Below are positions 1 to 9,866 of a DNA stretch of 64,000 bases, piece by piece. Position 1 is the stretch's first letter, and every line of letters begins with the position of its first letter. A model generated the notes under the pieces. The model saw only the letters and a program-made list of their open reading frames with translations. It was not told where the DNA came from and searched no databases. The DNA lies in assembly GCA_033297075.1 (NCBI GenBank), contig MU858109.1, positions 62,001-126,000 on the forward strand, written 5' to 3'. This DNA is from Rhypophila decipiens (taxonomy: Eukaryota; Ascomycota; Sordariomycetes; Sordariales; Naviculisporaceae). Made by a program: the position numbers and the translations under genes.

Positions 1-218
1 CTGCACTACAAGTTCATGGTTAAAAGGGGGGCTAAGGCGCTATGCCTTGTATCATCAGAGCTAGTAGTTCCCGCGATGACTTACATTTATTTTGAGAATT
101 CATACGTACACTACGAAGGCTTACGCCAGCCTAAAGTGGACCTCATTATGTTTTTGAACCTCGGTGAAAACTCGAATATGTGGCACCTAGGTATCTAAGC
201 GGAAACTAGGGCCTAGTG

Positions 219-236
219 TAGGGTTAGGGTTAGGGT
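219..236 (+). promoter_or_regulatory. Telobox: three tandem telomere-type TTAGGG-like repeats
   Basis: The sequence reads TAGGG-TTAGGG-TTAGGG, the G-rich strand of the usual filamentous-fungal telomere repeat. It lies about 60 bp upstream of a TATA box and about 545 bp upstream of the HNH gene start. Genes lie on the downstream side, so a promoter telobox is more likely than a chromosome end. A second, shorter telobox occurs at 52844-52855, also just before a TATA-like motif. Confidence 0.6.
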
Positions 237-292
237 GAGGCGTAATTTTTCCTTTGGTGAGCTTCCTTGAACAAACTCTAATTTTATATCCT

Positions 293-301
293 TATAAAAG
301 G
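293..301 (+). promoter_or_regulatory. TATA box and pyrimidine tract of the HNH gene
   Basis: TATAAAAGG at 293-301 is followed by a long C/T-rich stretch (about 302-365), a common core-promoter layout in filamentous fungi. The leader to the ATG at 782 would be about 430 nt and contains the palindromic repeats described separately. Confidence 0.5.
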
Positions 302-436
302 TTCCCTTTTTTTTCCTTTTCCCCTTTCTTCCCTCTTTCTTCCCTCTTCCTTCAACTTCCCCTTACAGTTCTCTCCCAATCTTATAACAACGCACCGTTG
401 GTCCAGATTCCGGAAGATTGATCTTTTGAACTTCCC

Positions 437-718
437 CAATTGAACTACTTTCACTCAGTCTACGCCTAGACAAGCCACATACTGGACGGTAAGGACTTCC
501 AAGTTGCCCAATTGAGTTGGTTTCCGTTCTTATACGACCAGATCAGAACTCGATTCGACTGTGGCAATCCTGTTAACTGTGCTGACGAATTTGTGGAAGT
601 AGTTCAATTGAACTACTTTGAGCCATTCTGCGAACTGCCTAACAGCCACACTCGATCGATAAACCTGCTTGAAAGTAGTCCAATTGAACTACTTTGGGCC
701 ACTCTGCGAACTGCCTAG
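437..718. repeat. Palindromic direct repeat in the leader of the HNH gene
   Basis: The core CAATTGAACTACTTT occurs at 437, 605 and 681. At 597-618 it forms a perfect 22-bp palindrome (halves AAGTAGTTCAA and TTGAACTACTT). At 672-695 it forms a 24-bp palindrome with one mismatched pair. The last two copies belong to direct repeats of about 41 bp (603-643 and 679-718) that also share TCTGCGAACTGCCTA. The array ends about 60 bp before the ATG at 782. Confidence 0.75.
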
Positions 719-781
719 CTGTCGACTGGTCGGCCGTGGATCAGTCTATTGGAAGTTTACAGGAACGGATCCGCTTGTAAA

Positions 782-2131
782 ATGGACGACAAAGACGTGT
801 CGCCGCAGTCAAAACAACTGGCCCCGGAAATTGGGGCAAAGAATTTGACAGCGCAGTCATGGAGTGCGCGGAAGGTTTCGGACCGCAAGCGAACTGAGTA
901 CAAGGCGTTGAAGAAGAGGGTGAACCCAGGTGCCGATAGTGATACAAACTTTGAGGAGGAGGAAGAGACAATCGACACAGAAGATATTGACATTGAGACA
1001 AGGGAGAAACATTTGGCATTGGCTAAGCTGGGGATTGAGTATCGCGCCAAGGAGAAAGAAGCATTGAAGTTGGAGCGGGAGTTGATCGGAGAGAATCTGG
1101 AAAGAGGCAAGATCACAGAAGAAGAGGCATTGGTTGAGATTGCAGACGCGAACAGGCGAATTCTGTCATCAGGAGACCTTTTATGGCGCAATATGCGGAA
1201 GAAGGCAAGGTTGGAAGATACTGGGGGTGTGAAGCTTCTGGATCCCCACTGCGGTAGCGGAGCTGCAGAGGCAGTGCTGCATATCTTTCGAAAGGCGGAG
1301 AAGACTGGGGAGACTAAGGCTACGAAGAAGAAGCGCGAGTCGCATTTCAGGGAGGATTCGATAAAGCACTACAATATGGGAGTCCTGGAGGATAAGCAGC
1401 TGATGAGAGTTTATTGTCATGCCACTGCTGACTCTCTCAACGCTCCCCCCAAGGAGGTTATTGCTGCCCATATTGTACCTCATCACTTCTATAACAAGCG
1501 ACTTGCGGCATTGCTCTTTGGGAGCAGAGCAGAGGAGTTGCAAAAGCCAGGGAATTGCCTATTGCTGTACTCAATTATTGGGGACTGGTTCGACCAACAT
1601 TCAATTGTCATTATTCCAGTCGACAACAAAGAACAGACGATAAAGAGGTGGAAGATGGAGGTTGTCAACAAGGGTATTGAGGAAGGACCTTTATACATTG
1701 AGAAGGGGAAGCCACTTTTTGGAAAGGACCTACACGGCAGAGAACTTACTTTCCGAAACGACGAAAGGCCAGCAGCTCGTTTCTTATACTTCAAGTTCGT
1801 CTTAGCACTGGTGTGGATGAGGGATGTGAAGCGGCCTGGGTGGCAGGTGTTCTGGGCCAAGTATTACCAGGAGCGACCCTTTGCAATCCCGGGGCCTTAT
1901 ATGCGAAAGTCGATGCTGATCGCGATTTCAAGTCATTTCGGGCCGGCGGATACGAAGGTGCTCGAATCATGGATTGCAGACAACGGATTTGATAAACCGA
2001 TTCTTTTATCGGACGAAGCGGAGAAGCTTGTAGCTGATGAGGTGGCCCGCCAAGTTATGGAAATTACAGGCAGGGCTGGGATTGCAGATGACTCGGAGGA
2101 TTCTGATGACTCGAGTGATGGTGGATGGTGA
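782..2131 (+). CDS. HNH nuclease-domain protein
   Basis: A single-exon gene for 449 residues. The N-terminal half is highly charged (E/K-rich, about residues 35-130, probably helical). The second half carries the pattern of the fungal HNH-endonuclease-like domain: AHIVP with the first histidine near residue 230, GNCLLL with the central asparagine near 258, and a DWFDQHS segment with the last histidine near 273. The tail is acidic and serine-rich (DDSEDSDDSSDGGW). The first ATG of the frame is at 782; upstream in-frame codons are TTG, so I start at 782. Proteins of this family are common and expanded in Pezizomycotina, but their substrates are mostly unknown, so I infer only possible DNA binding or cleavage. 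A telobox, a TATA box and palindromic repeats lie upstream. Confidence 0.85.
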   Translation: MDDKDVSPQSKQLAPEIGAKNLTAQSWSARKVSDRKRTEYKALKKRVNPGADSDTNFEEEEETIDTEDIDIETREKHLALAKLGIEYRAKEKEALKLERELIGENLERGKITEEEALVEIADANRRILSSGDLLWRNMRKKARLEDTGGVKLLDPHCGSGAAEAVLHIFRKAEKTGETKATKKKRESHFREDSIKHYNMGVLEDKQLMRVYCHATADSLNAPPKEVIAAHIVPHHFYNKRLAALLFGSRAEELQKPGNCLLLYSIIGDWFDQHSIVIIPVDNKEQTIKRWKMEVVNKGIEEGPLYIEKGKPLFGKDLHGRELTFRNDERPAARFLYFKFVLALVWMRDVKRPGWQVFWAKYYQERPFAIPGPYMRKSMLIAISSHFGPADTKVLESWIADNGFDKPILLSDEAEKLVADEVARQVMEITGRAGIADDSEDSDDSSDGGW

Positions 2132-2214
2132 GTCTGGCGATGAAGCTTCGGAGGATGGGTTCTAGTGATGGAGAGGCTGGTAGGGATTGAAGTTTGGCTT
2201 GATTAGCTTTAGGC

Positions 2215-2480
2215 GCCTATAGTAATATTCAGGCACCACTACTCTCGTATACAGGCACAAGTCCAATTTCACTTTCTCAAGGCATTAATTCCAGCCTGTC
2301 ATGGCCTCTGTTCTAGTCCAGTCAAGGCATTTATTCTCACCAGTCAAGGCATTTATATAGCCAGTTAAGGCATTTATTCCAGCCAGTGAAGGCCCCTATT
2401 CTAACAAGAGTAGTGCCTCTATATAAGAGGACTGGTGCCCGTATACAAGAGGACTGGTTCATCTATATCAGGCGTCTAGT
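2215..2480 (-). repeat. Minisatellite locus 1 (degenerate 21-22 bp unit)
   Basis: A tandem array with units such as AAGGCATTTATTCCAGCCAG, repeated about every 21-22 bp with substitutions. The best units lie at about 2276-2400 and the array decays on both sides. Read on the minus strand the unit is GGCTGGAATAAATGCCTT, the same family as at about 13070, 47727 and 50655. It lies between the HNH gene and the 3' end of the following F-box gene. Confidence 0.7.
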
Positions 2481-2646
2481 TCTATAGGGGCAGTAGACTC
2501 GCGACTGTGTCTGGAGTCCTTTTATTTCCAGGTGCAATTTGACCCTACCCCTGTCACAGAGGTGAGAGCAGCAACTGGAGTAGGTGCGAGTAGAAATGCT
2601 CAAAATAAATCCTCATATCATCCATTGGAATAGCTACTTCATCGGA

Positions 2647-4267
2647 TCACATTAGACATGAAGCTTTAACAATCTCCCGTGCTCTCGCCGTTCCTTCCAT
2701 TGAGGCTAATTCTTCCTGAAGATGTGCCTCATCCTCCAGTCTCTTCGCCGCACTCTGTTTCGCCCTCTGAGCGGCCTCAGGGAATTCCTCCTCCATCCAC
2801 TCAATGCACTTGACAAAAGCCATCAACCACTCCATCTCCCTTGGTTCGAAGGGCGGCATGTAGTCAGTCTTGTTGGCCCCAATGGCCAAGGCTTCGGTTT
2901 CGTGAATCACAAATTTGGCAGAAATCCCCAAATCTGCTCAACATGTCAGCATAGCTCAATGGGAGAATGGAATAGTAAAACCCACTTTGATCAGGATCGA
3001 CCATAACACGCGGCAGCTTGGAAACCGCCACTCGCAGCTTATCCTCCATGCTATCCTCCTGCGGCAAGTTGCCGTCCTTCTCAAACTTGTTGCTGTAGAA
3101 GAACCGCTTCAGGCCCTGGTAGGTAATTGGGAGCAACGTTGTGATGTCCTCTGGCAGCTTGACATCATCGTCGACAGTCGGCCTTTCCATTGCTTCTTGA
3201 AGTCCTTCCTCGACATCCCCAGTCCTTGCGCCAACCAAAGCGGCCACCAATACCGACCGGTTACTTTGCATGACATCATACCACAGGTTCAAACACCAAT
3301 CGTACGGCACAAGAGACGCGTGGGGATACCGGAAGCGGGAGATGCCCTGGCGGCTCCTAGGTTGCAGTGACCGTTCGATGTCAACGATTCGGAGAACATG
3401 CTCCGCCACAAAGTCCAGCTGCTGTGGAATATGCGCCGTATTCTTGCGCGGGGACTGCGGCGCAAGCGGCTTCTTGAGTCGATCATGGTGGATTTTGTAC
3501 ATGGCTCCGAGGGCCTGAAGCTGTTGTGCTTTGCGGGTATTGAGGTCCTTTTGGACAGTGGTATAGGCGTCGACAAAAGCCTTCATCTGCGGGACTGTCC
3601 AGTCGGGGGTAGATTTCTTCGGATGCTTGAATTCACAAAGCCGGGAGACGAGATTCTTATGCTGCGCGATGAAGCTGGTCTGCAGGGGGCCGAGGGCCGA
3701 GTTGTCGGAGAGCAGGCCGCACTTGCAGTTGGCTGCCATCGTCTTGAGAAACTTTTGCCGGATGGACTGTTCATCTGCCTCGGCCATCACCCATGGACAT
3801 ATTATAGCGACACTCTCGAGAGGAATCTCATCACAAATGAAGCCCAGGGTCACCGTGCTCAGGTTGCGCAGCTGCTTCTGGATGTTTCGCGACGCTTTCA
3901 TGACGGTCGCGTCAAAGAAGCTGTAATCTCGCCCATCAGACATGATATTATGGCGCGCAATGCGACGGCTGAATTGGCCTGGTGTCAGGTTCAGTGCGTT
4001 GTTGGTCGGGTCGTAGAGTCGACTGCCAATGGGCATCATCAGCGAGACCAGCGTCTGCAGATCTTGTTTGTGTTTGCAATATGTCGGCCAGGCTTTGCCC
4101 CATGCTGGGCTAATTTCCAGCGCGGATTCGAGCCTGCCACCCTTGGGGGCATATTGGGCGACGGCGATGATGTCGCGGAGGGTCAGCTGCGAGAGAATCG
4201 GCTCGTGCAATTCCACCGGGAGTTTCTCCAGATGGTTGGCGATGCGTTGGTCTTTGGTGAGAGTCAT
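2647..4267 (-). CDS. F-box domain protein
   Basis: Two exons, 2986-4267 and 2647-2933, coding for 522 residues. The 52-nt intron (2934-2985) has a GTGGGT donor, a GCTGAC branch point and a GCAG acceptor; joining restores one frame into the C-terminal exon. Near the N-terminus (residues about 14-45) is an F-box-like segment, EKLPVELHEPILSQLTLRD, which would bind Skp1 in an SCF ubiquitin ligase. The rest shows no domain I recognise but has several helical, charged segments, with E/A/K-rich helices at the end. The upstream part of the open frame begins at TTG, and the first ATG at 4267 lies just before the F-box, so I use it. The substrate is unknown. It is the first of three F-box genes in the first 15 kb, but it is not clearly a close paralogue of the other two. 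Confidence 0.8.
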
Positions 4268-6180
4268 TTGCTGCGATTGGAACTCGAATGGAACTGGATG
4301 CCGATGAAAATGTCTTGGACGGAAAATTCGTAAATATCCACTTTCCAGGCGGGGAAAATTGAGGATAACATTAAAAAGGGGAGGAGAAGGGAAGAGGTCG
4401 GTTTTAAGTATTGCCAAGACAAACGAGCAAGGATAGAATGACTCATTCGCGTCGCTCGCCCAATCGGCGCGTCAGAAATCCGCCCAAGTCCGAAGCTCGC
4501 CTAAGAGGTCACATTTGTGTCGGTCAGTATGTTACCGACGACTAAAATCCTCATATCTCTTCCAAACAGTAGATTGGGCAGTAGAAAGAACTTGTACCTG
4601 GTAGTTAATGGCGGCATTTATCACTAGACGACTCATGAGGCCACGTAAACAAGGGGCTCCGCCTTACTTCAACTTGCAGCGCTCTTAGCCTCCTCCAGCT
4701 CATTAGTCTCATCAGACATGACAGACGAAGGGACGGGCATGCTCTTTACGATGAAATATAAGAGTTGTCAGATGAGCGAAAACCGGCATGCACATTCAGT
4801 CGCCTGCCAGTCGGGGTTTTCGCAAAGGTCTGACATCCACAATGACATGATCACCGTCGATAGGCATCAAGGTTCCGCCCGAAGGAATGGAATCATCCAA
4901 CTGCACATACTTCTGCTTCCCACCGCAGTTACAGTTTACGCAGCGCAATGATCAATCACTACCAGATTGCACCACTCTTAGTGGAGGGTTGTATAAAATG
5001 CAGCATTTTGAGGAGAGGAATGTGGACGAAAATCATCATTAACCAGAGTAGATCATCGGGTACACAGAGAACTGGTCAGTGGGGGTGTTTATTACAACAT
5101 TCGCAATACTCCCTTGAAAGTTTCCCGAAGCTCCGTTCTTCATTACAGGGTTGTCATGGACGATCGATGACGGCCTGCGGTCAGGAAAAGTCCCTCTAGA
5201 TATACCGGTAGCTAAAGAGCCGAACTCCTGGCACCGTGGTAATAAGAGTTCAGGTCAAGTCCAAACAGATCCGGAAAAGAAGCACCAGGGCAAGGCACAA
5301 CTTTTCGTTTTTGGGGTGGGGCAGAGAACCCCGCCTGGTGGGGTCGGAGGTTAAATCTTATTGGTGCCAACCAATCACGTCTACTACCGTCAAGCAGCCA
5401 ATCATATGATTGCTGGCAAGCCCCCAGCCGTGTCAACGTCTCAAACTTAACTCTAGGATATCACTGTGAATGAATGGGCGATGAAAAAAGAGGCAAGAAT
5501 GCATCTGTGAGTTGGATAAAGAGCAAAAAGACCATGGAATTTCCATGGGTAGTCCTTAATTATGAGTGTAGCGCTGTTTTCTCGGTCCGTTGTTTGTCTC
5601 ATTCTTGCATCACAAAGCTCTAGTCCCACGAGAGGACCAGCGGAAAATCAAAGATATTGGGGACAAATGCAATGGTAGACAGAGAATTGAAGACGGATCA
5701 TTCTCTTTGACGCCCTGATTGAGGTCTCTTGCTTTCGTCCATTCTGCATTGATTACACCTTCGGCGTTCGGCGGGTTGCCTAGCCAGCTCTTTTCGTCTG
5801 ATCAGAGGCTTGGAAAAGTTTTCAAGTTCTAGGAAATTCTTGAAGCTTCGTTTGGGCGCGGGGTTCGGGGAGTTTGGATCTCCCTGCTCACCTTCCTGCA
5901 CTCACCTTCCTTCCTTACCCTGACTGTGTACTCTAGCTCAATTATCGAATCACGGTGCCGTATGGCCGGGCGAGCCTCAATTATCCCCTCTTCCATCTCT
6001 TGGCATTCCGATTTTCGCATGTGCTGCCTCCTTTTTGTTGCACATTTCGTCTTCAAATTCTTCACCATCACAAGACCTGCTTTTATTCGATCTGAAATCG
6101 TTTTCAAAACTCGTCACCACCCCCGCCGAACAACTGAAATCATTCTGCCGCCAGCTTGGCTGACCGCCTCGGCCACTGAC
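4268..6180. other. Intergenic, no gene recognised
   Basis: Only short open frames without coding character are present. Nothing here resembles a tRNA, transposon or conserved protein. The 3' part (5.9-6.2 kb) becomes C/T-rich and leads into the promoter-like module described next. Confidence 0.5.
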
Positions 6181-6418
6181 GACTATTTATTGACCTTCCC
6201 CTTCAACTTTTTTCCTTCCCTCTACAACTCCTCACACCTTCCAAAAAGCCACCTCCTCCAGTCAGACCCGCACACCACAGCGGTCAACAGGCAAGTCACA
6301 CTCCCTTCCAACCGGTCAACCATTCCCAACACCTCATTCAACATTCTAACAATCCTTTTCCAGTGCAGCGCGACCAGTGCAATCGTCCAGGAGGACCGAA
6401 GAATTTGTCTCTGCAATC
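6180..6418 (+). promoter_or_regulatory. Promoter and 5' leader of a highly expressed-type gene, with a GC-AG leader intron
   Basis: A C/T-rich leader is followed by a likely leader intron, 6291-6363 (73 nt). It has the non-canonical donor AG|GCAAGT, a TTCTAAC branch point and a TTTTCCAG acceptor. The leader then runs to an ATG at 6419. This layout is typical of strongly expressed fungal housekeeping genes, but no such coding region follows. Confidence 0.45.
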
Positions 6419-6617
6419 ATGGTAAGTCCGCAATTCAATTGTGTTCCCAGCACGGTTTCCATGCCATTTCTGTTTCCCCTTTTCCTTTGCGGAGAAGTTT
6501 CTTCGGTTTCGAGCAAAGCTTTATCCCCCACAGATCCGTGAAACGAGGGGGTACGCCCGAGAACGCCTGTACATGGTGCTGGTGCTTAAATGGGAGTTTG
6601 GGCGCGCCGTCCGGTGA
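6419..6617 (+). other. Start codon followed directly by an intron; short or broken ORF
   Basis: The ATG at 6419-6421 is followed at once by GTAAGT. A plausible intron runs 6422-6533 and ends CCCCCACAG. Splicing gives a product of only 28 residues (beginning MIRETRGYARERLYM) that stops at 6617. ATG|GTAAGT architecture is known from fungal genes such as ubiquitin, calmodulin and cofilin, but the downstream sequence matches none of them convincingly. It may be a gene 5' end separated from its body, or a small peptide gene. I do not assign a function. Confidence 0.35.
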
Positions 6618-7099
6618 CTGAGGAACTCAGGGTACCTCGAGTCCCGGGTGTGACCAACTCCGAAATCCATGGCAGGCAGTATCCCGTCCTCATGCGGCTC
6701 TCTCCAGTGGCTGGCCCGAATCGCTTCGGCCTTTCGGCGGGCAACTCTCCCCCAGCGTCAAGTGGCGTTGACGGGAGGGGGGTGTTGGACCCGGGAGAAA
6801 TATTCTGGGTGATTTCCAGACAGCGAAAAATGCATAGCTTGCTCGGGTTGGATCATTCTTGTGGTTTTGCGACCTTGACTACTCCTGGCCAACTATCGTC
6901 CCTGTCGGGAGGGCGGTGGGCGTGTGGATCGACTTTCTTCGTTGCTTAGTGGGTACGGGGGTAGAATGATGTCCAGGTTGCAGATTCAATGCTTGGGGGG
7001 ACAAACAGATTTCACCTTGGATTCCGTGTGGTGGCTTAGTAGTAGGTTCTCTGCTAACCGGGAAAGGCACAAAATCCCCAGGACATTCAGGGAGATCCC
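6618..7099. other. Intergenic, no gene recognised
   Basis: A GC-rich stretch of about 480 bp with no convincing coding region. It probably contains the promoter of the coiled-coil gene that starts at 7100. Confidence 0.4.
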
Positions 7100-7702
7100 A
7101 TGCCTGGAGCCGACTGCAACGGTTTCGGCGGCGTGATTGACGGCCTACTCCCTCTGGACCCCAACCAGGACCCCGGAAACCAAACTCACAATGTCAAAGA
7201 CTTCATAAATTGGGGACAACCCCTGGTCCCAGCCATGAGACAACCGGACCCTGTTGAAGCCCATACTCGTCAGCTCGAAGTCGTTAGAGCCACCGGAGAA
7301 AACGATACTCGTCTGTATGACTTCCAACGTCGAGAAAACGAGAAGGACCGGGAGGTCCAGTATCGCCAACTGTCACACGAGAGAGACATGGTTCGAGAGA
7401 GAATGGCCCAAGATGCTGCAAAGCACGGCCATGCGATGGAGATAATGGCGGCCCGGCAGGAGCATTTCGAAGCTCGGGTCAAGTTCGCGATGGATGTAAT
7501 GGCGGCCCAGCATCGACATGACATGGACATAATTGCGGCTCGGGAGCAAGATTTCAAGGACCGGGTCAAGATCGTGATGGATGCAATCCGTTCGTTGGGT
7601 GCGCTTGGGCTCATCGGCTTGCTGGTGTTGGGTGCGTTTGGGCTCTTCGGCTTGCTGGCCTGGATTGGCTATCTTGTTGGTCGCCAATCTGGTTTGTATT
7701 AG
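7100..7702 (+). CDS. Small coiled-coil protein with C-terminal membrane anchor (1 of 3)
   Basis: Single exon, 200 residues, start ATG at 7100. Residues about 75-165 form a charged, His/Met-rich helix. It contains two 29-residue repeats (starting near Met113 and Met142, both of type MxIxAARxxxFxxRVK). A hydrophobic segment follows at about 166-193, made of a tandem 11-residue repeat (LGALGLIGLLV, LGAFGLFGLLA), with a short basic tail. The repeats are also visible in the DNA (87-bp and 33-bp periods), so they are recent duplications. The topology suggests a tail-anchored protein with a cytosolic coiled coil. A motif NVKDFINWG near residue 31 resembles NDFNVNWAE encoded just upstream of the third gene of this group. 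I recognise no named family and infer no function beyond oligomerisation and membrane attachment. Confidence 0.65.
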   Translation: MPGADCNGFGGVIDGLLPLDPNQDPGNQTHNVKDFINWGQPLVPAMRQPDPVEAHTRQLEVVRATGENDTRLYDFQRRENEKDREVQYRQLSHERDMVRERMAQDAAKHGHAMEIMAARQEHFEARVKFAMDVMAAQHRHDMDIIAAREQDFKDRVKIVMDAIRSLGALGLIGLLVLGAFGLFGLLAWIGYLVGRQSGLY

Positions 7703-8173
7703 GAGCAACGGAACATGGTATTCAGCATCATAGTAGTATAACATCGGATATACGACTGTACTGGGCTTTCCTTACATAGCCATCATCTTCCAAGCTATCT
7801 TGTAATGTTCTTGTAAAATAAGATACCCAGCCTCAAACCCACCAATTGCTGGAAATATCGCATCTCAGATGCGTGTATAACAGAACTCGGAAAAATAATA
7901 ACATCGACGTTTGATCATGGCAGATTCGTGCCTTTCAAGACCCCACCCTTGGCATCCTTAACATGGCATTCTGGTACAGATCTCTGTTTTTCGTCTGTGT
8001 CGCTCAGTGCCCAAACCCACACAGTATTCACCAATCCATCATCAGATTGGCCCTTGCCTTACTTCGTACCATGCTTTCGTTTGCCTGTTCTCGCAACACT
8101 TTGTTTGCTCATCAACTCCATCGTTCCTTACACCCCTCTACTCTGGATTGCCAGGCTCTGACAACCATTCACG
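7703..8173. other. Intergenic between two coiled-coil genes
   Basis: About 470 bp with A/T-rich DNA after the first gene and a C/T-rich stretch before the second. No gene or repeat recognised. Confidence 0.4.
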
Positions 8174-8854
8174 ATGGGCCACTACTTTAGGAAAGCAAGA
8201 GCTCCCGCAAGCACTAGCCGAGATTACATGATTGCCAAGCATTCCAACCCGAGTCACTCGACTTGGCCAAAGGCTGCTTCACCTCCTCATTCACCTCAGT
8301 TTCCTCATTCATCTAACTCAACCCAGGAATCCGACAAGCATTCCATCATCACAGCCACTTCCAGCCTCGAAATGCTCACCTCCGACGGAGAGAGCGTCAA
8401 CCTCCACGAGACCAAGCACGTCATCAGGCTATCGCACGCCATGGAAGAGATGAAGCGCATTGACATCAATTTCGGCAACACGGACGTCAAGAGCGAAGCA
8501 CATCGTGAGATCCTCCTGCAAGAGATGTTACCGGAGTTTCTCCCCATGCGCGATGTCTGGCAGCAGGAGTGGAATATCCTCCGCAGACGCAAGGCTGAGG
8601 TACTCCGCGATCGCTGGGAACAAGGGATTTTTTCGGAGAAGGAGAGGGCTATATTTGAGATTACCTCTGATCATTTGCAAAAGGCTGCTACCACGAGACG
8701 CCGCAGCACCCGTCGCTTTCTTGTCGGTGTTGTTGGGTATGCTCTTCTTGTGGTTGGGCTGGTTGGGGCTTTGGCATGGTTGGGCGTGAATTATAAGAGG
8801 GTCGTGGCTGTTCTGGAGAAGATGGAACATATCGACTTTTTTCTTGGCGAGTAG
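8174..8854 (+). CDS. Small coiled-coil protein with C-terminal membrane anchor (2 of 3)
   Basis: Single exon, 226 residues, start ATG at 8174. The first 70 residues are Ser/Pro/His-rich and probably disordered. Residues about 80-180 are charged and helical, with a basic cluster TTRRRSTRR right before the membrane. One strong hydrophobic segment lies at about 182-204 (FLVGVVGYALLVVGLVG), with a short amphipathic tail. The size, order of parts and position match the neighbours at 7100 and 9369, although sequence similarity is low. I do not recognise a family. The basic residues before the segment favour an N-in, tail-anchored orientation. Confidence 0.6.
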   Translation: MGHYFRKARAPASTSRDYMIAKHSNPSHSTWPKAASPPHSPQFPHSSNSTQESDKHSIITATSSLEMLTSDGESVNLHETKHVIRLSHAMEEMKRIDINFGNTDVKSEAHREILLQEMLPEFLPMRDVWQQEWNILRRRKAEVLRDRWEQGIFSEKERAIFEITSDHLQKAATTRRRSTRRFLVGVVGYALLVVGLVGALAWLGVNYKRVVAVLEKMEHIDFFLGE

Positions 8855-9368
8855 GCTGGTGTAAAGCATGGACTTGGGTGAACAGATGGTGGTATATATG
8901 TCACTACTGGCCCTCGTAAAATATGGCTGGAGTGCTTTTGAGCTGCTGCACTGTTATTTCTTTGAGACCAGTAAAGTCAAACTGGTTGCTCTTGCCAGTT
9001 AAGACTCTCCTTTTGCGCCGTCTTGCCTTTCATGAATAAGAATAGCCTCGAGGCTCGAGGAGATTTGAAACCAGATCTCTCTCGCTGTCCTTTCTCTGGG
9101 CCAACGTTGATGTGATTACATTTCCATGTTACTGAGCCGGTGATAAACATAGTCAGTCACTAAAGATGAAACAAAATGTATAGTTTTACTTTGCTGGTAG
9201 TTGCTATATATTGCTGCGGCTATATAGCAGGCCTGATGATTGCAGTGTCTTCGCTTTCTTTAAAAGACCTTGCCCATCTCAAGTAAGTACAGACGGTCAT
9301 GCTCCCACTTGAAGTGAGTCAAGAATGTGGGGAGAGAGGCCGGGTCAAAGGTTCAAATATTGACATCA
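8855..9368. other. Intergenic (convergent 3' regions)
   Basis: About 510 bp between the 3' ends of two convergent small genes. No coding region or repeat recognised. Confidence 0.4.
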
Positions 9369-9803
9369 TCAACGCCCCATGACACGCCCAAGGAGCTTTA
9401 AGAATAGCCCAAAAAGTGCTAATAACAGCCTTGTGGTGTAGATGGTGGCTATCCCAGCCGAGCTAAAGAAAAGCACCAATCCAAGCCAGCCAGTCACCCA
9501 ACGCCAGAGCTTCCGCATCGTCCCATCCGTGGGTTCTAGATATTGCCTATCGGCCTTTGTACTAGTATCATCCCTGAGGCGGAGGACATCCAACTCATGC
9601 CGGTAGTTGCGTTCTATCACGGAGAGCTCGTGTGAGTGCTGGATGCGCATGAAGTCGAATTCGCGGCTTTGTCTCAGCTGTAGCATATCAAGCTCGTGAG
9701 CGAGGTGCCTCTCGTGCATGTGATCGACCGCTGTGGCCGCGATGAGGAGTCGCTCAAGTTGCTCATGCCTGGAATCTGTGGGTATGTCGTCCTCGTCTGC
9801 CAT
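9369..9803 (-). CDS. Small coiled-coil protein with C-terminal membrane anchor (3 of 3)
   Basis: At least 144 residues from the ATG at 9803. Residues about 14-78 are a coiled coil built on repeated HELD/LRLR units (AHELDMLQLRQ, RHELDVLRLRDD). A hydrophobic region at about 101-140 is enough for one or two membrane helices and ends basic. The frame stays open upstream to an intron-like acceptor (CTAAC branch point, GATTAG acceptor, exon start 9866). That would add A-T-L-N-D-F-N-V-N-W-A-E, similar to the N-terminal motif of the gene at 7100, so the real gene may have further 5' exons that I could not place. It is convergent with the gene at 8174. Function unknown. Confidence 0.55.
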   Translation of the reverse strand: MADEDDIPTDSRHEQLERLLIAATAVDHMHERHLAHELDMLQLRQSREFDFMRIQHSHELSVIERNYRHELDVLRLRDDTSTKADRQYLEPTDGTMRKLWRWVTGWLGLVLFFSSAGIATIYTTRLLLALFGLFLKLLGRVMGR

Positions 9804-9866
9804 TGTGTGGGTCTGATGCCCAGTGATCCGCTCCGCCCAGTTCACATTGAAGTCATTCAGGGTTGC

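Noticed and set aside
1..240. Chromosome end because of TTAGGG repeats
   Set aside because: Only three units, internal to the window with sequence on both sides and promoter elements next to it; a telobox explains it better.
749..781. Eleven-codon N-terminal extension of the HNH protein
   Set aside because: Begins with TTG; the first ATG at 782 is preferred for a nuclear fungal gene.
5926..6621. Open frame of about 230 codons over the promoter-like module
   Set aside because: Starts with GTG, has low-complexity C/T-derived composition, and crosses two good introns and an ATG|GTAAGT; it is leader sequence, not a protein.
6534..6700. Ubiquitin or calmodulin second exon after the ATG|GTAAGT intron
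   Set aside because: Only a few scattered bases match and the frame closes after 28 codons; no EF-hand or ubiquitin sequence follows.
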